From the NCBI GenBank assembly GCA_964641455.1, contig CAZXLH010000027.1, positions 1 to 30,377 of the forward strand: a stretch of 30,377 nt of DNA. Reading direction: 5' to 3'. This document shows, in pieces, positions 7,035 through 15,599 of this stretch (positions are counted from its first letter, which is position 1; each line of letters opens with the position of its first letter). The stretch is from DTU015 sp964641455. Its GTDB lineage: Bacteria > Bacillota > Sulfobacillia > Fermentithermobacillales > Fermentithermobacillaceae. A program made the translations under genes and the position numbers. The notes under the pieces are model-generated. The model was not told where the DNA came from and made no database searches. It worked only from the letters and a program-made list of their open reading frames with translations.

Positions 7035-7403
7035 GCTTTTAGGTGAAACTAGGCCTCAAAAGAGGCAAGTGATTTTGTCTTTAAGCATTTCTCCCTCACG
7101 GGTGCTAGTATGCGGTACTAATTATGCGGGGCCAATATTGTCGGCCGGAAACACAGAGTGTGTATTGTTACCCAAGTTGATGTAAGGCGACCTACAAGGG
7201 GGGTGATATCAGTGGGGATTATCAGGACAGCAGCATGCCCTGTAGTTCTTATGGGCGTTGGTTCCTCGTTGAAAGAGGGCAAAGGCAAGGGAGCCTGGTC
7301 CGTGTATTCCAGGCGTTAGGTGTTTCCATTGAAACCTCCCTTACTAAGCCTTGGCATGTTATGTCCAAGGTACCCTCTTCTATCTAAATACTTCTGACTC
7401 ACT
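7035..7403. other. Hairpin-rich spacer, no firm gene
   Basis: This stretch holds several short inverted repeats: GCCTC/GAGGC (7053-7066), GCCC/GGGC near 7238-7257, CCTC/GAGG near 7263-7278, CCTGG/CCAGG near 7304-7315 and CCTTGG/CCAAGG near 7350-7371. It could be a second structured RNA or an untranslated leader. One small ORF with a good ribosome binding site (7212-7319) is listed separately. Confidence 0.4.
7212..7319 (+). CDS. Possible small protein, 35 residues
   Basis: GTG 7212 is preceded at 8 bases by AAGGGGGG (7196-7203), a strong ribosome binding site for such a short frame. The peptide begins MGIIRTAACPVVLMGVG, mildly hydrophobic, then has a basic tail (KEGKGKGAWSVYSRR). I do not recognise it. 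It overlaps hairpins, so the purine run may instead belong to an RNA structure. Confidence 0.25.
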   Translation: MGIIRTAACPVVLMGVGSSLKEGKGKGAWSVYSRR

Positions 7404-7836
7404 ATGTTTGAGTTAGGCCCATATTCTCTTAGATTGAGATTGTCAAAATTCAAAAATGTTAGTCTATTCGTCCATGCAGGTACCAGGTACGAAATAGGTT
7501 ACCGGATCCATTGCCGGAATGGGGGTAGAGACTTGATTTTGCATCTCAAGTGGCATCCAGGGCCTGGCCTTCAAGCAGACTGTACAATTGAGCCATTAAA
7601 CGCATGGGAAGATTATGAACCCAATACTATTGCTAATACCGTTGATCGGTTGATGGTCTACTGAAGTTGTGGTTGGCAGGGACGACCGTTGTAGGCTGCA
7701 GGTTTGCGCCGAGGTATTAGAGGTTTTGACGCTACACAATAGATTGGATGAACATGTAGCCGTATTTACTGAAATGCACCATGACCGGGACCGAGCAGGT
7801 AAAGCCTACTTTGGTTCAATTGAGATGCTACTTTGA
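7404..7836 (+). pseudogene. Frameshifted hypothetical gene
   Basis: A frame from ATG 7404 runs 86 codons to TGA 7662, ending in NTVDRLMVY. Removing one base at the stop joins it smoothly to a second frame (7666-7836) reading EVVVGRDDRCRLQV and ending GKAYFGSIEMLL. The joined product would have about 143 residues. The smooth join suggests either one gene broken by a single-base insertion or a sequencing error. No ribosome binding site is seen at 7404 and I recognise no family. A GTG at 7669 could alternatively start a separate 55-residue ORF. It sits just before livJ and is probably not part of that operon. Confidence 0.35.
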
Positions 7837-7883
7837 AGGTGCCTTAGTATAGTTTTTGCTAAAAACAGGGAGGAACAGCGCAT

Positions 7884-9311
7884 ATGTCGATGATATTTAA
7901 CATAATTAACAGATTCAGAAGACGGTTTAACCTAATGCGGGTTCGCTTATCACAGCTTGATTTAACACAACTTTACCCAACATGGTTTCGCTTACCACAA
8001 TTTCATTCAGAGCTGTTTTGCGCAAGAAAGCCTGGCCATTCAAGCAGTTATTTCACAAGCAGTCCCTCCAGAATCAGTCATTCCAAATGTAAATGGTTTA
8101 GAAGCACAAGGCCAACAACAAGACGCGCTCATATCAATTCACGGTTTTCAGCAACAAACTCCTGGGTTTTGCTCACTGTAGCCACCCTGGCTCTAACTGT
8201 ATTTGTGTCAGGTTGCTTAGGCCAAAGCAATTCACGGACCAACCATCCTACAGATACCGGTGATCCTAACGATGCAAGCGTAATCAAAATTGGCACAGTA
8301 GGCCCCTTAACCGGTGACTATGCAACCTATGGCGAAAGCGTGAGAAACGGTATTCAGACTGCTGTAGATGAAATCAATGCAAACGGTGGTGTCAATGGAT
8401 TTACTATCAAACTCATTGCCGAAGACAGCAAAGGCGATTCTACTGAAGCTGCCAATGCAATCCGCAAACTTATTGATCAAGACAAAGTAACAGGTATTGT
8501 AGGCGCTGTGCTAAGCGGTGAGACTGCCACTGTGGCTCCTATTGCCCAAGATTCCCAGGTACTTATGATTACCCCATCATCTACCGCTCCTGGGTTGGCC
8601 GATACCGGCGACTATATATTCCGAAATGTGATTACTGATGATGTGCAGGCACAGCAAATGGCAGAATATGCCGTGGCCCAGATTGGCCTTAAGAAATTGG
8701 CTGTTCTTTATGCAAATAACGATTACGGAGTTGCGCTAAGAAATAGTTTTACAAACACAGCAGAAGAACTGGGTGCTGAAGTTATAGCGGTTGAATCATA
8801 TTTGGATGGCGACGAGGATTTCCGTGCCCAACTCACAAAAATTGGCGACAAAGCAGAAGCCTTGTATATAGGCGGGTATTACACAGAGGCGTCAAAAATA
8901 GCTCAGCAGGCCGAGAGGCAGGGAATGTCGTTTCAGATCTTAGGCGGCGATGGATTCTATTCAGGCAAACTTGTTGAACTTGGCGGACAGGCTGTGGAAG
9001 GTGCCTTGTTTACAGCCGGATTTTACTCAGGCGACGCTTCAGAAGAGATTAAATCTTTCGTTACCAGATACGCAAAAGAGTATGGCGGAGAACCTGATAT
9101 GTTTGCAGCCAATGCATACGACACTATGAAAATAGTTGCACTGGCTTTGGAGAAATCGGGCAACGATAGAGCAGCCTTAAAGGATGAATTGGCCGCTGTT
9201 AAGGATTATCCGGGAATTACCGGTACCACATCTTTTGCAGAAAACGGAGAGGCTCTTAAAGATGTAATGATTCTCAAAGTACAAGACGGCAAGTTTAGCC
9301 GTGTAAGATAG
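7884..9311 (+). CDS. livJ: Branched-chain amino-acid ABC transporter substrate-binding lipoprotein
   Basis: This is the extracytoplasmic receptor of the Liv (HAAT) transporter. Residues about 92-111 form a lipoprotein signal ending in the lipobox VSGC with Cys111. The mature part starts with IKIGTVGPLTGDYATYGESVRNG and contains LIAEDSKGDSTEAANAIRKLI, the typical type I periplasmic-binding fold of LivJ (about 365 residues). ATG 7884 is preceded by AGGGAGGA at about 10 bases, the best start in the region. That start leaves about 90 residues, rich in Arg, Ser and Thr, before the signal helix, which is very unusual for a lipoprotein. No alternative start close to the signal helix exists in frame. 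It leads the livJHMGF operon; the exact ligand cannot be told from sequence. Confidence 0.92.
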   Translation: MSMIFNIINRFRRRFNLMRVRLSQLDLTQLYPTWFRLPQFHSELFCARKPGHSSSYFTSSPSRISHSKCKWFRSTRPTTRRAHINSRFSATNSWVLLTVATLALTVFVSGCLGQSNSRTNHPTDTGDPNDASVIKIGTVGPLTGDYATYGESVRNGIQTAVDEINANGGVNGFTIKLIAEDSKGDSTEAANAIRKLIDQDKVTGIVGAVLSGETATVAPIAQDSQVLMITPSSTAPGLADTGDYIFRNVITDDVQAQQMAEYAVAQIGLKKLAVLYANNDYGVALRNSFTNTAEELGAEVIAVESYLDGDEDFRAQLTKIGDKAEALYIGGYYTEASKIAQQAERQGMSFQILGGDGFYSGKLVELGGQAVEGALFTAGFYSGDASEEIKSFVTRYAKEYGGEPDMFAANAYDTMKIVALALEKSGNDRAALKDELAAVKDYPGITGTTSFAENGEALKDVMILKVQDGKFSRVR

Positions 9312-9325
9312 CAGGGTGAAAATTG

Positions 9326-9378
9326 CGGAGAGGGGATTTTGGGCAGGTACGATGGCACACAGTAAATACCCCTCTCCG
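9326..9378 (+). promoter_or_regulatory. Intercistronic hairpin between livJ and livH
   Basis: CGGAGAGGGG (9326-9335) and CCCCTCTCCG (9369-9378) are perfect 10-bp arms around a 33-base loop. No T-run follows, so this is more likely an mRNA-stabilising or attenuating stem than a full terminator. It would allow more receptor than membrane subunits. The following 9420-9478 is a purine-rich stretch with repeated CGAAAC-like hexamers. Confidence 0.7.
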
Positions 9379-9494
9379 ACAACCAAACGCAAACGTAGTC
9401 AGAGACACGCTAAGTAACTTGTTTGAAATTCGAATCGAAACTCGAATTGAAACTCGAAACGAAACTTACTTGAAATTTTGACGGAGGTGGTATC

Positions 9495-10364
9495 GTGTTA
9501 CAGCAACTTGTAAATGGGCTTACCCTTGGAAGCACTTACGCGCTCATTGCCCTTGGATATACTATGGTCTACGGAGTTTTGAGGCTCATTAATTTCGCAC
9601 ACGGTGAAGTCTATATGATAGGCGCTTTCATTGGACTGTTTGTGACACAAGTGTCAGGCTTCCCGTTTCCGCTTGCACTTCTCATATCAATGGCAGGCTC
9701 CGCCCTGGTTGGGGTAATCATAGAAAAAGTTGCATACAGGCCTCTTAGGAAAGCTCCGCGGCAGGCGGCGCTTATCAGTGCAATTGGCATGTCGATTTTC
9801 CTGCAAAACCTTGCACTTGCCGTTATGGGCCCTCAAACCAGGCCTTTTCCAATTCCCTTTAAGGTAAGCCAGTTTTCGGTTGGACAGCTGCGGTTTAGCT
9901 CTTTCGATACATTCATATTGCTTACCTGTATTGGGCTCATGATTGGCCTGCAGCTTCTGGTTCACAAGACCAAGATAGGCAAAGCCATGCGAGCAACGGC
10001 GCTGGATAAAGACACAGCCAGCCTAATGGGGATTAACGTCAACCAGGTTATTGCGTTTACTTTTGCCATAGGCTCTGCGCTCGCAGCGGCTGCAGGGATT
10101 TTGGTTGGGATGAATTTCAATGCTGTAGAGCCGGCTATGGGAATGATGCCAGGGCTCAAGGGCTTTGTTGCCGCTGTCTTAGGCGGCATTGGAAGCATCC
10201 CGGGAGCTATGGTTGGCGGTGTTTTGCTTGGCATGGCTGAAGTCATGGGAGTTGCCCTCCTGAGGTCAGAGTGGAGAGATGCCATTGCTTTTGGAATTCT
10301 AGCCGTGGTTCTGCTTCTAAAGCCCTCAGGCATGTTCGGTGGAAATTTACAGGAGAAGGTGTAA
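9495..10364 (+). CDS. livH: Branched-chain amino-acid ABC transporter permease LivH
   Basis: This 289-residue membrane protein begins LQQLVNGLTLGSTYALIALGYTMVYGVLRLINFAHGEVYMIGAF, the highly conserved LivH N-terminus. Further along come the EKVAYRPLRKAP loop and, near the C-terminus, GFVAAVLGGIGSIPGAMVGG, the cytoplasmic coupling region that contacts the ATPases. About eight membrane segments can be read. GTG 9495 has GGAGGTGG immediately upstream. With LivM it forms the heterodimeric channel. The livM start lies 2 bases after its stop. Confidence 0.95.
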   Translation: MLQQLVNGLTLGSTYALIALGYTMVYGVLRLINFAHGEVYMIGAFIGLFVTQVSGFPFPLALLISMAGSALVGVIIEKVAYRPLRKAPRQAALISAIGMSIFLQNLALAVMGPQTRPFPIPFKVSQFSVGQLRFSSFDTFILLTCIGLMIGLQLLVHKTKIGKAMRATALDKDTASLMGINVNQVIAFTFAIGSALAAAAGILVGMNFNAVEPAMGMMPGLKGFVAAVLGGIGSIPGAMVGGVLLGMAEVMGVALLRSEWRDAIAFGILAVVLLLKPSGMFGGNLQEKV

Positions 10365-10366
10365 AT

Positions 10367-11329
10367 ATGCTTAGTCCGTATCAATATCAACTACTGGTTA
10401 TTGCTTGCATAAACGCAATCTTAGCGCTAAGCCTTAATTTAGTGACAGGGTGTGCAGGGCAGCTATCGCTAGGGCATGCTGCATTTATGGGAATAGGTGC
10501 TTATACTGCCGGAATTCTCACTTCAGTTTATGACGTTTATTTCCCCATTGCTCTATTGGCCGCAGGCGTGGTTTCAGGTTTTTTTGGGCTGCTGGTAGGG
10601 CTTCCTACTTTAAGGCTCAAAGGCGACTACTTGGCTATCGCCACGCTGGGTTTTGGTGAAATTATCCGGGTTACGATCTTAAACATGAAAATAACCGGCG
10701 GCCCTTTTGGGCTAAGAGGAATTGCCCAGCAAACCAATCTTCCTATAGCGGTTGTGTCTGTGGCCCTTGTTTACTTTACTTTGAGGCGCTTGATGAACTC
10801 GCGGTTTGGACGTGCACTTACTGCTATTCGAGAAGATGAAATAGCGGCTCAGGCCATGGGTATTGATATTACACGCTACAAAGTGCGCGCATTTGTGATA
10901 GGCGCCTTGTGGGCAGGGATAGCAGGAGGGCTGTTTGCCCATTGGTTCAGGTATCTTCATCCGTCTTCATTTGCTTTTGTAAAATCAATAGAAATTCTCA
11001 GTATGGTGGTTCTTGGAGGCATGGGAAGTTTGGAAGGCCCGATTCTAGGCGCTGTGGTACTTACATTCGCTCCGGAACTTTTACGGGGAGCATCACAGTT
11101 TGTGTCTCAGTACCGCATGCTTTTCTATGGTGCGCTGCTGGTTATTATGATGGTGGTTCGGCCACAAGGGCTGGCCGGATTAGCCGGGGATGGGTTGGGT
11201 TGGTTAAGCAGTAAACTGGATGGTTTACGCTCTGATGAATCAGAAGACTCCAAAGAAGCCGTGCGCTCAAACCCAGGCTACATTGACTACACCGTGCAAA
11301 GGGAGGGTGATCAGGATGCCACTTCTTAA
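10367..11329 (+). CDS. livM: Branched-chain amino-acid ABC transporter permease LivM
   Basis: The protein has 320 residues from ATG 10367, which follows AGGAGAAGG at 7 bases. Family blocks are ALSLNLVTGCAGQLSLGHAAFMGIGAYTAG, LPTLRLKGDYLAIATLGFGEIIR and GGMGSLEGPILGAVVL, the last being the coupling loop. These place it firmly as LivM, partner of LivH. The C-terminal 40 residues after RPQGLAGL are polar and not conserved. An upstream frame to 10271 would overlap livH and has no signal. The gene overlaps livG by 14 bases, implying coupled translation. Confidence 0.95.
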   Translation: MLSPYQYQLLVIACINAILALSLNLVTGCAGQLSLGHAAFMGIGAYTAGILTSVYDVYFPIALLAAGVVSGFFGLLVGLPTLRLKGDYLAIATLGFGEIIRVTILNMKITGGPFGLRGIAQQTNLPIAVVSVALVYFTLRRLMNSRFGRALTAIREDEIAAQAMGIDITRYKVRAFVIGALWAGIAGGLFAHWFRYLHPSSFAFVKSIEILSMVVLGGMGSLEGPILGAVVLTFAPELLRGASQFVSQYRMLFYGALLVIMMVVRPQGLAGLAGDGLGWLSSKLDGLRSDESEDSKEAVRSNPGYIDYTVQREGDQDATS

Positions 11330-12089
11330 CGTAAACAAAGTATCCAAATATTTTGGTGGGCTAAGAGCCGTTCACGAAGTTGATTTGGAAATACACCAAG
11401 GAGAAATTATGGGGCTTATTGGCCCGAATGGCGCCGGCAAAACCACATTATTCAACATGATAACAGGCATCTATCGCCCTGATTGCGGAGAAGTGGTTTT
11501 CAAAGGCATAAATACCGCGAAACTCAAACCCCATGAGATAACCGGCGTCGGCATGTCTAGAACGTTTCAAAACATACGGTTATTTGACCAGATGACCGTG
11601 CTCGAAAACGTCATGATTGGCAGACATTGCCGTACCAAGGCAGGAGTTTGGGGCGCAGTGTTTGGCTTTAACCATGTGAAGCAGGAAGAAAAGGCGAGCC
11701 GTGAAAGGTGTATGGAACTTCTCGATTTCGTAGGGCTTGACGTTGACCCAGATGAAACAGCAAAAAATCTTTCTTACGGGAGCCAGCGGGAATTGGAGAT
11801 AGCGCGGGCTTTGGCAACTGATTCCGAACTTCTTTTGCTGGACGAACCTGCCGCCGGTATGAACCCTCAGGAAACCCAGGAACTCATAAAGCTTATAGAA
11901 AGAATTAGAGAGGCCGGCAAGACTATCTTACTTATTGAGCACGACATGAATGTAGTTATGGGTACAGCAGATAGGGTGGCTGTTTTGGAAAACGGGCGAA
12001 AAATTGCAGAGGGCTGCCCTGAGCAAGTTCAAAACGATGCAAATGTGATTAAAGCGTACTTAGGAGATGACTCAGATGCTATTGCTTAA
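11316..12089 (+). CDS. livG: Branched-chain amino-acid ABC transporter ATPase LivG
   Basis: This cytoplasmic nucleotide-binding subunit has 257 residues from ATG 11316 with GGGAGGG upstream. Walker A is GPNGAGKT (residues 36-43), the signature is LSYGSQRE, and Walker B LLLLDEPAAGMNP, with switch His in LLIEHDMNVVMG. SRTFQNIRLFDQMTVLENVMIGRH and the C-terminal ALENGRKIAEG-type block (here VLENGRKIAEG) are typical of LivG rather than LivF. The signature reads LSYGSQRE in place of LSGGQ, which is a known LivG variant. It energises import with LivF. The start overlaps livM and its end overlaps livF, each by 14 bases. Confidence 0.95.
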   Translation: MPLLNVNKVSKYFGGLRAVHEVDLEIHQGEIMGLIGPNGAGKTTLFNMITGIYRPDCGEVVFKGINTAKLKPHEITGVGMSRTFQNIRLFDQMTVLENVMIGRHCRTKAGVWGAVFGFNHVKQEEKASRERCMELLDFVGLDVDPDETAKNLSYGSQRELEIARALATDSELLLLDEPAAGMNPQETQELIKLIERIREAGKTILLIEHDMNVVMGTADRVAVLENGRKIAEGCPEQVQNDANVIKAYLGDDSDAIA

Positions 12090-12843
12090 TTCTCAAACCG
12101 CTGTAAGCAACCGGCTGTTTAAGCCTTTGCTATCTCTCAAGAATATAGTAGCTCAATATGGCTCAATCAAGGCTTTGAAAGGTATATCCCTTGATATCGC
12201 TCAAGGTGAAATTGTGGCTCTAATCGGAGCTAACGGGGCCGGCAAGACCACTGTGCTCAAGACTATCTCCGGCTTGCTGACTCCTTCTCAAGGAGAAATT
12301 GTATTCGAGGGCAGGCCCATAACCGGTGCCTCACCTGAAGATATTGTGAAAATGGGTATTTCTCACGTACCGGAAGGGCGAAGGGTGTTTTCTGAGATGA
12401 CCGTCATGGAGAATCTGGAACTGGGCGCATATTCCCGGGTAGGTGGAAAACATGGCAGACAGGCGGTGCGTGATGATTTGGACCGGGTGTTCCGGTTGTT
12501 TCCGGGGTTGAAAGGCAGGGAGAAGCAGACAGCAGGAACCTTAAGCGGTGGGGAACAGCAAATGCTGGCTATTGGTAGGGCGCTTATGTCCAGGCCTAAA
12601 CTTTTGCTTATGGACGAACCTTCTATGGGGCTTGCCCCAATGATTGTAAAGGATATCTTCAGCATAATTCGGGATGTTAATCACGCAGGCACAAGTGTGC
12701 TTCTGGTGGAGCAAAACGCTCACTTAGCCTTGACTACCGCTGTTCGTGCCTATGTGTTGGAAACAGGCAGGGTAAAATTTCACGGCGCGTCAAAGAATCT
12801 ACTGAATAACCAACAAGTACGCAAGGCGTATTTAGGAGAGTAA
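12076..12843 (+). CDS. livF: Branched-chain amino-acid ABC transporter ATPase LivF
   Basis: The second ATPase of the Liv system has 255 residues from ATG 12076, placed 9 bases after AGGAG. ATG 12067 is in frame but sits directly on that ribosome binding site. Walker A is GANGAGKT (residues 51-58), the signature LSGGEQQMLAIGRALM, Walker B LLLMDEPSMGLAP, then LLVEQNAHLAL, all standard LivF blocks. About 18 extra residues precede the usual N-terminus. It is the last gene of the operon. No clear terminator follows in 12844-13104. Confidence 0.95.
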   Translation: MLLLNSQTAVSNRLFKPLLSLKNIVAQYGSIKALKGISLDIAQGEIVALIGANGAGKTTVLKTISGLLTPSQGEIVFEGRPITGASPEDIVKMGISHVPEGRRVFSEMTVMENLELGAYSRVGGKHGRQAVRDDLDRVFRLFPGLKGREKQTAGTLSGGEQQMLAIGRALMSRPKLLLMDEPSMGLAPMIVKDIFSIIRDVNHAGTSVLLVEQNAHLALTTAVRAYVLETGRVKFHGASKNLLNNQQVRKAYLGE

Positions 12844-12969
12844 ACAAAACAGGCCGGCGGGGGCGATGTGGGCTAAAGCGAGCGTGCTGTAGATAAGCAG
12901 GAATAAGCCTTGCATTTATTGAATAGATCCAGATGCCGGTGATTAGTGATCCAGGATGTTATTTCGATT

Positions 12970-12997
12970 TTGGCACTGCTTTTTTATGTGATAATTA
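12970..12997 (+). promoter_or_regulatory. Possible promoter for the asparaginase gene
   Basis: TTGGCA (12970-12975) and TAATTA (12992-12997) are 16 bases apart in an AT-rich stretch, about 100 bases before the asparaginase start. Boxes are only partly consensus. The remainder of 12844-13104 shows no gene. Confidence 0.35.
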
Positions 12998-13104
12998 GAA
13001 TTTCCTTATGAAAGTGTTGATCCGTTTGTTGTAAATCGTCTTGGATAGGCTAGGCATTTTTTGCTGTTAGAAGGATTTGAAGTGATGACGCAGAGGTGAA
13101 ACAA

Positions 13105-14049
13105 TTGACGCAACGTAGATTAGATATTCTGACCACAGGTGGAACCATAGCTTCCAGGGTAGAAGGGCCCATGGTTTCAGGTGAGCAATTAGCCGATCAT
13201 GTACAAGAATTTTTCCCTGACGTTGAATTTAATGTGCGTGAGATCTGCCGAAAGGGTTCAAGTCAAATAACCACTGATATTTTATGGGAGATTGGATCTC
13301 AAGTTAAGAAGTCGTTTAAAGATGGCGCTGACGGAGTAGTTGTTACTCATGGTACAGATACGCTTGAAGAAACCGCTTACTTTTTGGATTTAATGTCTGA
13401 TTCCTCTGGGCCAACTGTGGTTACAGGGGCAATGAGAGGGTTTGATGCAATTGCTCCCGAAGGTTTGGCCAATCTGGTAGAATCCTGCAAGGTAGCTTTG
13501 GAGCCTGCCTCAAGTGAATATGGAGTCTTGGTGGTAATGAATGACAGAATCCACCTTGCAAGAGAAGTTACAAAGGTGCATTCTTGGCTTTTGGATGCTT
13601 TCGATTCTCCTGCTCTAGGCCCCGTGGGCTTTGTAGGCGAGCGCGACGGTGTGAAATTTACAGCCAGGCCTTTAGATAGGACTTATGTGAAATATACAGC
13701 ATTGGTTCCGCCGGTAGACTTAATCAAGACAGGTTTGGACTCTGGCGCCAGATCAGTTCGAACCCTGGTTGAAGCGAAAAGCAGGGGAATAGTTGTTGAA
13801 AGTTTAGGATACGGCCATTTGCCGCCTGGGCTAAACGAATGCCTTGTAGCAGCGGTAAAAAGTGAGGTTCCTGTTGTTATTACGTCAAGATGTCTCTCGG
13901 GAGGTGCTCCAAACCCAGGGGCCATTAACGAGTCAGGGTTTATTACCACTGATCTATGCGGCCCGAAGGCGCGAATAAAACTCATGTTGATTTTGTCTGT
14001 TACAAACGATCCTGAAGAAATAGCCAAAATGCTTGCACAGTATCCATAA
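13105..14049 (+). CDS. L-asparaginase family amidohydrolase
   Basis: The protein hydrolyses asparagine (or a related amide) to aspartate and ammonia. From TTG 13105 it has 314 residues. Thr14 in TTGGTIAS is the expected nucleophile, and VVTHGTDTLEETAYF (Thr84/Asp85) plus VVMNDRIHLAREVTKVHS (Lys of the catalytic Thr-Asp-Lys triad) complete the type I/II asparaginase active site. GTG 13096 is also in frame, but the paralogue at 18605 begins with the same TTG-ACG-CAA-CGT after GAGGTGA, which argues for TTG 13105. There is no signal peptide, so it is cytoplasmic. It follows the Liv operon, which fits amino-acid catabolism. Whether the substrate is asparagine or another amide is not settled. Confidence 0.9.
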   Translation: MTQRRLDILTTGGTIASRVEGPMVSGEQLADHVQEFFPDVEFNVREICRKGSSQITTDILWEIGSQVKKSFKDGADGVVVTHGTDTLEETAYFLDLMSDSSGPTVVTGAMRGFDAIAPEGLANLVESCKVALEPASSEYGVLVVMNDRIHLAREVTKVHSWLLDAFDSPALGPVGFVGERDGVKFTARPLDRTYVKYTALVPPVDLIKTGLDSGARSVRTLVEAKSRGIVVESLGYGHLPPGLNECLVAAVKSEVPVVITSRCLSGGAPNPGAINESGFITTDLCGPKARIKLMLILSVTNDPEEIAKMLAQYP

Positions 14050-14265
14050 CCGGCACAGCGACCATAATATCTTATGATACGTGCATTTATGATAGCCTGC
14101 AATAGGCAACTAATTGCACAATAATGCCCTTAAGAGCCGGTGGGAATTGCTCAACCAAGACTGAATTAGGTTGTGGCTCTGGTTTTGCCATGAGGGTGAA
14201 AAAGAGGGGCAGGTAAGAAGTGCCTTTGTTTCTTATTGGGCAAGACTTTTGACGGAGGAATTGTT

Positions 14266-14853
14266 GTGGGTGTAATAACCGTTGCTGGGGGATATTTGCT
14301 CGGTTCAATTTTGCCGGCAGTGTGGTTTGTTAAGCGCCAAACAGGCAAGACCCCTTGGGAAATGGGCGATAATCCCGGTACTATGGGTGTGTGGAGGTTA
14401 GCCGGCCCTAAACGCGCTGTTGTTACGGTTGTTTTCGACATAGCTAAAGGCGTCATACCTTTGGCTGTCGCCCAATATTTGAATTTGGGCGGTATGTGGT
14501 TGGCAGCTGCTGCATGTGCTCCTGTAGCCGGACATAATTGGTCGCTTTTTCATGGTTTTCGAGGTGGCCGGGGATTGGCTACTTCTGCAGGAACCCTTCT
14601 GAAGTTATCGTGGGATGAAATGTGCCCAGCATATGTTCTGGGAGTCATAATTGCTTACTGGAAGAAGTGGGCGCCGATGACAGGTGTGGTGGCTTTTCCT
14701 ATAGGATTAATAATTATGATAATGCAGGGTGTTGAGCGTTACAAGATTATCATTGCGTTGTGTGTAATGTGTGTTGTGTTAGTGCGGCAGATACCGTGGG
14801 TAGTATGTCAGGTGAAGCAATGGCGTAGCCGGTGTGACAGTTCACCAACCTAA
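14266..14853 (+). CDS. PlsY-like glycerol-3-phosphate acyltransferase family protein
   Basis: This polytopic membrane protein of 195 residues shows the PlsY pattern: GYLLGSILPAVWFVKRQTG at the N-terminus, then DNPGTMGVWRLAGPKRA (compare 'SGNPGTTNVLRVLG'), VVFDIAKGVIPL, and PVAGHNWSLFHGFRGGRGLATSAG (compare 'GH.fp.f..F.GGKGvAt..G'). PlsY transfers an acyl group from acyl-phosphate to glycerol-3-phosphate in phospholipid synthesis. GTG 14266 lies 6 bases after GGAGGA; the longer frame from TTG 14236 would bury that site. The motifs depart from consensus (DNPGTMG, HGFRGGRG), so it may be a divergent paralogue rather than the housekeeping enzyme. It sits alone after the asparaginase gene. Confidence 0.7.
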   Translation: MGVITVAGGYLLGSILPAVWFVKRQTGKTPWEMGDNPGTMGVWRLAGPKRAVVTVVFDIAKGVIPLAVAQYLNLGGMWLAAAACAPVAGHNWSLFHGFRGGRGLATSAGTLLKLSWDEMCPAYVLGVIIAYWKKWAPMTGVVAFPIGLIIMIMQGVERYKIIIALCVMCVVLVRQIPWVVCQVKQWRSRCDSSPT

Positions 14854-15218
14854 CTTAATGTGTCCCCATGCATTTTTCGGTTTGTCCCTTTTTTGTTTTT
14901 TCTATTCAATTTGGCTCAGGCTTCATCATTGTTCTGTATAAGCAGTCATAATATCGTGCTGCCAAGAGATTTGTGGAAGACACTACACCATATAGAGATG
15001 ATACAAGCCGGAGTGGTTGTTAATTCCCGTGGAGATGAACGAAGCAAAGTTGATGGGGTATTGGTGATGAATTTTATGGATTAAAGTGCAGTACGCTAAG
15101 ACCAACAGGCGGAGTTATACGACACAGGGTCACACACTCAAGACAACTTGTCTATTCAATATTGCCCAAGAGTCTGAAAGGATTTTAATAGAGGATTCTT
15201 TCAGGAGATGCATTATAC
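14854..15218. other. Intergenic stretch, no supported gene
   Basis: There is a frame at 14860-15084 but its first half is T-rich low complexity (14880-14915) and it has no ribosome binding site. The second half (about 14960-15084, ending KVDGVLVMNFMD) looks weakly protein-like and could be a remnant. The T-rich run after the PlsY-like gene has no clear hairpin. Confidence 0.4.
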
Positions 15219-15599
15219 ATGAAAAACAACTTGCAAAATCTTGGAGAAACATTAAGGACACTTCGAAGAGAACGTGGTTTTACCCAAGAACAACTGGCCG
15301 AACTGGCTGATTTACATTCGACGTATATTGCAAAGATTGAAGCAGGGCAAAGGTTGCCAAGTTTAGAAACGCTTGCTTCACTTGCAAATGCGTTACAGAT
15401 TCCCATGTCTATGATTATAAGCAGAGTTGAAGACGAGGCAAGGCCTGATGTCTTTCATGACGCTATTTGTACCAAACCTCCCGAGAATCTCCAACAGGTA
15501 AAACGCGAACTAGCATATATGGTGGAAGACCTTAATCTTAAGCAAGGCGTGTTTCTAAGAGATATGATTAAGCTAATAAGGGCACATATCTTTGAATAG
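15219..15599 (+). CDS. XRE-family helix-turn-helix transcriptional regulator
   Basis: The protein has 126 residues from ATG 15219, with CAGGAG about 10 bases upstream. Residues about 8-65 form a Cro/CI-type HTH: LGETLRTLRRERGFTQEQLAELADLHSTYIAKIEAGQ is broken here as a five-helix fold with the recognition helix around HSTYIAKIE, then LPSLETLASLANALQIPM. The C-terminal 55 residues (containing NLQQVKRELAYMVEDLNL) are helical and probably a dimer or effector region of unknown type. It stands alone, upstream of the PLP enzyme gene in the same direction with a terminator-like hairpin between. A local regulatory role is plausible but untested. Confidence 0.88.
   Translation: MKNNLQNLGETLRTLRRERGFTQEQLAELADLHSTYIAKIEAGQRLPSLETLASLANALQIPMSMIISRVEDEARPDVFHDAICTKPPENLQQVKRELAYMVEDLNLKQGVFLRDMIKLIRAHIFE

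Noticed and set aside
14860..15084. 74-codon ORF after the PlsY-like gene
   Set aside because: Its first half is a T-rich low-complexity run and no ribosome binding site precedes it.
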